The position numbers and the translations under genes are program-made. Shown here in pieces: positions 59,499-64,000 of a stretch of 64,000 bases of DNA. Source of the DNA: Porodaedalea pini. Its lineage: Eukaryota; Basidiomycota; Agaricomycetes; Hymenochaetales; Hymenochaetaceae. The DNA is taken from contig NBAY01000071.1 in the NCBI GenBank assembly GCA_002794775.1, forward strand, positions 1 through 64,000, read 5' to 3'. The stretch's first letter is position 1. Every line of letters begins with the position of its first letter. The notes under the pieces were generated by a model. That model ran no database searches. It had not been told where the DNA came from and saw only the letters and a list, made by a program, of their open reading frames with translations.

Positions 59499-60541
59499 TG
59501 CGAGTCGACGACCTCTTCGTCATTGTCTTCTTCCTCCACATAGTCCTCCACCGTCGACCTTCGAGTGTCCACGACTTCCTCGAATGCCGACTCCTTCATC
59601 GCGCCGAGCTCGTCAGCGATGAGGCGGCGCTCGCCCGGTGCCATCAGTTCCAACATACGCTGGATGATCGGCTTCGCCTGCGGACATTTGTCCTTAAAGT
59701 GCCCCAGTCCGCCGCAAATCCAGCACGCGCGCTTTCGTTGCGCCTCATTCATCGAGACGTCCATTGGTTGGCCGGCACCTCCGAAAGTGATGCCCATCGC
59801 GTCACGCTTATCGGCGTGCGGGGCTGCTACCTGTTGGCGTGCAGGAGGTCCTTGTCGGGGCGTCGGACGGGGCGTGAACGGCAATGTACGACCTCGTTGG
59901 ATGGCGCGAATCTGCTGTTCGCCCCGATCGATCTCAATGGCCTTCTTTTTCCATGCTTCATACGTTGTTGGCATGGGCGTCGACCTCAACACGCCGCGGA
60001 CCACCTCGATGTTCATCGCACGTTGCAAGCGGTCACAAATGACGCCTTCGTCCTTCAGCTCCGCTGCCTTGATGATCACGTCGAGGTCCTGGAAGAACTG
60101 GTCGGCGGAGAGGTCCTTCTGGATCTTGTCTCGGAACTTCTTCAGCGCCTTCTCCTTCCTGTTCGGATCATCGAAGGAGGCATCCAGTCGTTCCTGGAAC
60201 TTGGCCCAGTCGTCCGTAAAGCTCACGACGCCATTCGTTGTGAATTCCTGGACGTAGTTTTGCGCCCACGTCGACGCGTTGCCACCCTTGAGGTAAGAGA
60301 GGGCGACATAGATCTTGCTCGATGACGAGGGATACCTCGTGGGGTTCACCGAGACAAAGAGTAGGACTTCGCGCTTGAAGTCGAGGTAGTCATCGCCACC
60401 AGCGAATTCGCGTGGCCGGGCGACGTCAATCGAGGGAGCTGGAGCTTGGGCTGCAGGGGCGTTCGTTGCTGCTCGGGTGAAGGCGGCAGCTACGATCGCT
60501 GCGATCTCTTGTTGCTGCCTTTGAGTGAAACCTTCAGCCAT
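59474..60541 (-). CDS. Gag, element G (intact)
   Basis: 355 residues from ATG at 60541, MAEGFTQRQQQEIAAIVA. Capsid-like region residues ~45-215 (DDYLDFKREVLLFVSVNPTR; DLSADQFFQDLDVII), basic/Pro linker ~216-245, zinc knuckle CWICGGLGHFKDKC at 273-286, acidic C-terminus. The frame is also open for more than 100 codons upstream of this ATG with conserved IDLTEEQQQAFPSSS and WWSDTRHAWYS, so the real N-terminus may be longer. Confidence 0.9.
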   Translation of the reverse strand: MAEGFTQRQQQEIAAIVAAAFTRAATNAPAAQAPAPSIDVARPREFAGGDDYLDFKREVLLFVSVNPTRYPSSSSKIYVALSYLKGGNASTWAQNYVQEFTTNGVVSFTDDWAKFQERLDASFDDPNRKEKALKKFRDKIQKDLSADQFFQDLDVIIKAAELKDEGVICDRLQRAMNIEVVRGVLRSTPMPTTYEAWKKKAIEIDRGEQQIRAIQRGRTLPFTPRPTPRQGPPARQQVAAPHADKRDAMGITFGGAGQPMDVSMNEAQRKRACWICGGLGHFKDKCPQAKPIIQRMLELMAPGERRLIADELGAMKESAFEEVVDTRRSTVEDYVEEEDNDEEVVDSQGFASGQA

Positions 60542-61316
60542 CGCTGGTACGGGCGTATGTGTCAGGCGCTCAGGGGGTGTCGGCGGTGACGAGTCTCTAC
60601 GGGGTGTACGATAGCCTCCTGGTTCGCTTGGGAGGACGACCGACGATGTCGAGACTGTCGGTGATGATGGTGCACGGGGAGGTCGAGGCGCCCAACGAGT
60701 TCGCTTGCCGGAAGACGGGTCAGTCGAGTACCAGGCGTGCCTAGTGTCACTCCACCAGAGATTATGAGTGACGTGGTTTCTGTCGTCCGCTACGTACGAT
60801 TGGCGTTCCGCGTCGTAGCGTGAAGAAGAGGGGAAAGCCTGCTGTTGCTCCTCGGTGAGATCTATCTTGACTATGTCGGGGGGGGAACAGGTAGGGGCTG
60901 GTTGTCCGGATGTATGTTACGCTGACGAAGGACAGGTTCGTCGGCGAGTTTGATGACCAAACGGAAGGAGGCGACCGAGATCACAATTGACAACGATGTC
61001 GACGACTGTACACGGTGTGTTACCCACGTCCAGGTCAGATGGTTCCTCCACCAAAGAGAAAGACGGAGGGCCAGGGTGGGAGAGGGTTTCCTGATTAGGA
61101 CGTCAGGTCCTTCAAGGTCGAGTAGGCGCCCGAATGCGGTAAGAGTCGGGGAAAGTCGGATTACTTAATACACAAACGTTCGAAAACGCCCGGGCAGGGT
61201 TGAGGGTTGTCGTTCAGGGGGTTTACACGTCAAGTCCGTCGAGGGGAGCGCTCCTCTAGACCGAGTGAAGGCGAGTCGGCAGCGACGACGTACGCTGGGG
61301 ATGAGCCTGGGTGGCG

Positions 61317-61327
61317 GTTCTGCTTTT
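61317..61327 (-). promoter_or_regulatory. Primer-binding site, element G
   Basis: AAAAGCAGAAC on the sense strand, one base after the 5' LTR, complementary to the LTR segment at 61524-61534 over 11 of 11 bases. Confidence 0.8.
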
Positions 61328-61328
61328 A

Positions 61329-61741
61329 TGTTAGGCGGGAGTCCGGGAGACGACTCGGACTGGGCAGGCCTCGGCTGACTGTTGTCTGGGACGTGCTATA
61401 CTCGAGCGTAGACTCGGGACACGCTTACTCAGGCTAGGTCGTCGCGGAGGTAAGAGGATTAATACAAGTCTAAACTAATACAAGGGGGACGAGTCTCACC
61501 TAGGTCGTCACAGAGGTAAGAGGAAAAGCAGAACAAGGAGTTCATGCGATTCCTGAGACCTTATATAGCGACGACCGTGAGACTATATTACCTAACATTA
61601 CATAACGAGTGGGAATGGAACAAATGAAGGCAGTGTGGGAGTGATTGTGTAAGATGGGTAAATATAATGAAAAGGACGGATATAATAAAGGAAATGGTAA
61701 AAGGGAAAATAAAGGAAAAGGTGAAAGTTCAGGTTCTAACA
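61329..61741 (-). repeat. Element G 5' LTR
   Basis: 413 bp. On the sense strand TATATAAGG (about 61559-61567) lies ~32 nt before GTTCTGCTTTT (61534 down to 61524), the predicted transcript 5' end. Confidence 0.95.
61560..61567 (-). promoter_or_regulatory. LTR TATA box, element G
   Basis: TATATAA-type box in U3, spaced like a normal RNA polymerase II promoter from the 11-nt self-primer; the same spacing is seen in the other LTRs of this window. Confidence 0.7.
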
Positions 61742-64000
61742 GGGATCACATCATCGATTTGAAACCCAACTTCAAGCCTAGCGACTGCAAGATCTATCCG
61801 TTGACACTGACGGAACAACAGTCACTAAAGGACTTTCTTGAAGAAAACTTGAAGTCAGGCCGCATACAAAAATCGATCTCACCAATGGTGTCGCCCTTCT
61901 TTTTCATCAAGAAGGCTGACAAATCGCTACGCCCGATCCAGGACTACCGTAAACTCAATGAAGGCACGATCAAGAACAAGTATCCTCTCCCCCTCATCGA
62001 CGAACTGGTCGACAAGGTCAAGAAGGCAAAGTTCATCACCAAGCTTGACCTTCGCTGGGGATACTACAATGTCTGGATCCGGGAAGGTGATGAATGGAAG
62101 GCAGCATTCCGCACGAACATGGGTCTCTTCGAACTGACAGTCATGTTCTTCGGTCTTTGTAACGCACCAGCGATGTTCCAGGCTTTTGTCAACCACATCT
62201 TCAAGGGATTGATTTACGACAACTTGATCATCGTCTACCTCGACGATATACTGATTCTCTCGCAGACTCTCAAGGAGCATATCAAGACGTTGAGGCACGT
62301 CCTTCAAATCCTGCGAGAAAACGGTCTGTACCTGAAGCCTGAAAAGTGCGAGTTTGATGCCAAAGTCGTAAAGTACCTCGGCCACATCGTCGGCAATGGC
62401 GAGATCAGAGCGGACCCAGCAAAGATGGAAGCAATCGCAGACTGGCCCATCCCACAAAACGTCAAACAGCTGCAACAGTTCCTCGGCATGGGCAACTGGC
62501 TACGACGGTTCATCAAGGATTACAGCAAGGTAGTCCATCCGTTGACATTGCTGACCGGCAAGAAGGACTGGGTATGGGAGACCGAACAGCAGGAAGTGTT
62601 CGAGGAGCTGAGACGACGTCTCTGCTCACCTCCAGTCCTAGCCATCGCGAATGATGAGGGCCCTTTCCGCGTCGAAGCAGACTCATCAAACTTCGCATTT
62701 GGAGGCGTATTGTTGCAGAAGCAGGAAGGCAAGTGGAGGGTAGTCACATACAGGTCAGAGGCGCTCCTACCGGTGGAACGAAACTATGAGATCTATGACA
62801 AAGAGATGCTCGCGATCGTTTCAGCACTCAAGGAGTGGAGACAATACCTCCTCAGCGCCCGTCACCCTATCGAGATCTGGTCCGATCACGCCAACCTCAC
62901 TTACTTCAGGTCGGCACAAAAGCTGAGCTATTGGCAAGCTCGCTGGCGAACAGAGCTCGAGGAATTCGACTTCCACCTGGAACACAAATCAGGGAAGATG
63001 ATGGGCAAGGCGGACCTGCTGTCACAAAAGATGGGCTACGATGAAGGCAAGGATGACAACGACGGGGTCGTCTTCATCAAAGAGAAGTGGCTGAACCAAG
63101 GAGTGGTGAGGACATCGCGTGATGAGTTGTTGGGATGAGTGGGTGATGTGCAGAGGGCGCAGGACAAGTCAGAGAGGCCAACGGGACTGACAGAAGTCAA
63201 CGGGTTGCAGTACATGAAAGGCAAAGTGTACGTGCCGTCGACAATGAAGGAAGCAGTGCTGAGGGAATGCCATGACTCGACCCTGGCAGGACACCCTGGA
63301 TCGTCAAAGATGGTCGAACTGGTACGTCGAGATTTCTGGTGGACATTGATGTTCTCCAACATCCGAGCATATGTCCGAGGATGTGATCGCTGTCAATGAA
63401 CAAAGGCTCTGAGGACGTCGAAGTCAAGGCCACTCCACCCAAACACGGTCCCTGAAGGTCCTTGGGAAATTGTTACGGTCGATCTCATTGGAGAGCTCCC
63501 AGACTCGAAGGGACATAACGCGATCTGCGTCGTTGTGGATAGATTCTCGAAGCAGATGCACGCGATCCCGACGACGACAAGACTGTCAGCGGAAGGCATG
63601 GCTCAGTTGTACCGCGACCACATCTTCCGCCTCCACGGCCTACCGAGGAAGATCATCCATGATCGTGGCACGCAGTTTGATGCGTCGATGATGAAGGAAC
63701 TATACAAACTCCTGCACATCGAAGGCAACCCGTCAACATCATATCACCCACAGACAAATGGTCAGACGGAACGCGTTAACCAAGAGCTCGAGCAGTACCT
63801 TAGGCTCTTCGTGAACCATTGACAATCGGACTGGAAGGACTGGCTCCCCCTCGCAGAATTTGCATACAACAACCGTGAACACTTGGTGACGAAGATGTCT
63901 CCCTTTTACGCGAACACCGGACGTCACCCTATGAGCTTTGATACAGTACAAACTTCCTCTGCCAACATGTCAGCGGAAGAATTCGCGAAGCACATCAAGG
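61742..64000 (+). pseudogene. Pol part 3, element E (RT to integrase), open at window end
   Basis: Continues the frame of 55021-55434 once G is removed (PWD then HIIDLKPNFKPSD). RT with YLDDILIL (about 62238-62262), RNase H (FRVEADSSNFAFGG; IEIWSDHANLTYF), TGA at 63136, integrase zinc-binding, TGA at 63397 and 63820, catalytic VDLIGEL with Asp kept (about 63478), HDRGTQF and GQTE. TGA codons again correspond to CGA in relatives. Truncated by the window edge. Confidence 0.85.

Larger units (their letters stand above)
55435..61741 (-). mobile_element. Gypsy chromovirus G, complete and youngest, inserted in E
   Basis: 6307 bp on the minus strand with LTRs of 413 bp (61329-61741 as 5' LTR, 55435-55847 as 3' LTR) and a perfect 5-bp duplication GGGAT (55430-55434 and 61742-61746). 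The LTRs differ at about five positions, all CpG transitions. Gag is open and pol has one visible nonsense codon, so this is the best template for the family. Confidence 0.95.
46237..64000 (+). mobile_element. Gypsy chromovirus E, host of F and G, runs off window
   Basis: Third unit of the array. Its own sequence is 46237-48772, 55021-55434 and 61742-64000; the gaps are insertions F and G. Removing them and one copy of each 5-bp duplication restores one continuous pol frame across both joins. The window ends inside the integrase. Confidence 0.9.

Noticed and set aside
59384..60325. 313-codon plus-strand frame
   Set aside because: Antisense shadow of the intact gag of element G.

Overview
The window looks like transposon-rich heterochromatin from a filamentous basidiomycete, most likely an Agaricomycete. 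The pointers are two FunK1-type fungal protein kinase genes with ~50-65 bp GT-AG introns, Ty3/gypsy chromoviruses with a C-terminal chromodomain, and pieces of eukaryotic housekeeping genes (prolyl-tRNA synthetase, eIF4G, PRP3) that still carry short spliceosomal introns. I saw no rRNA, tRNA, CRISPR array or bacterial-type operon.

Left part (1-17.4 kb). A GGTCC-flanked ~1.1 kb repeat, a FunK1 5' fragment, a foldback repeat, a broken prolyl-tRNA synthetase copy (+), a decayed FunK1 kinase, and one apparently intact FunK1 kinase (9146-11483, three exons with a 7-nt first exon). Then come a cluster of 130-bp repeats, an ~850 bp near-perfect palindrome, a 1268-bp solo LTR (family X), and a dead Tc1-type transposase interrupted by a second copy of the first repeat.

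Middle (17.4-24.9 kb). A three-level nest. The 5' LTR of gypsy element A is split by a second LTR-X copy, and that copy is split by a 5.8 kb terminal-inverted-repeat transposon (17740-23518). The transposon has no visible transposase. It carries fragments of three unrelated host genes in one orientation: PRP3, eIF4G and prolyl-tRNA synthetase. Introns are retained, so capture was at DNA level, and one ORF runs across the eIF4G/ProRS junction. The intact copy of LTR-X at 13413-14680 supplies the empty insertion site.

Right part (24.9-64 kb). Seven related chromovirus copies, A to G. A adjoins a 5'-truncated copy B. B is interrupted by an array C-D-E whose members share LTRs. E is interrupted by F (+ strand, duplication GTTGA) and by G (- strand, duplication GGGAT), and runs off the right edge. 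A to E are riddled with TGA stops at former CGA codons, consistent with decay of methylated CpG. F is less damaged. G has ~99% identical LTRs and a single visible nonsense codon.

The family shows a coherent expression and replication design. An LTR TATA box sits ~32 nt before an 11-nt stretch exactly complementary to the primer-binding site, which implies Tf1-like self-priming. Gag and Pol are in -1 frames with a GGGTTTT slip site, a 6-nt spacer and a conserved stem enclosing the gag stop. The gag reading frame is also open and conserved for ~110 codons upstream of the first ATG. All functional statements are inferred from sequence patterns and family knowledge; no search was run.
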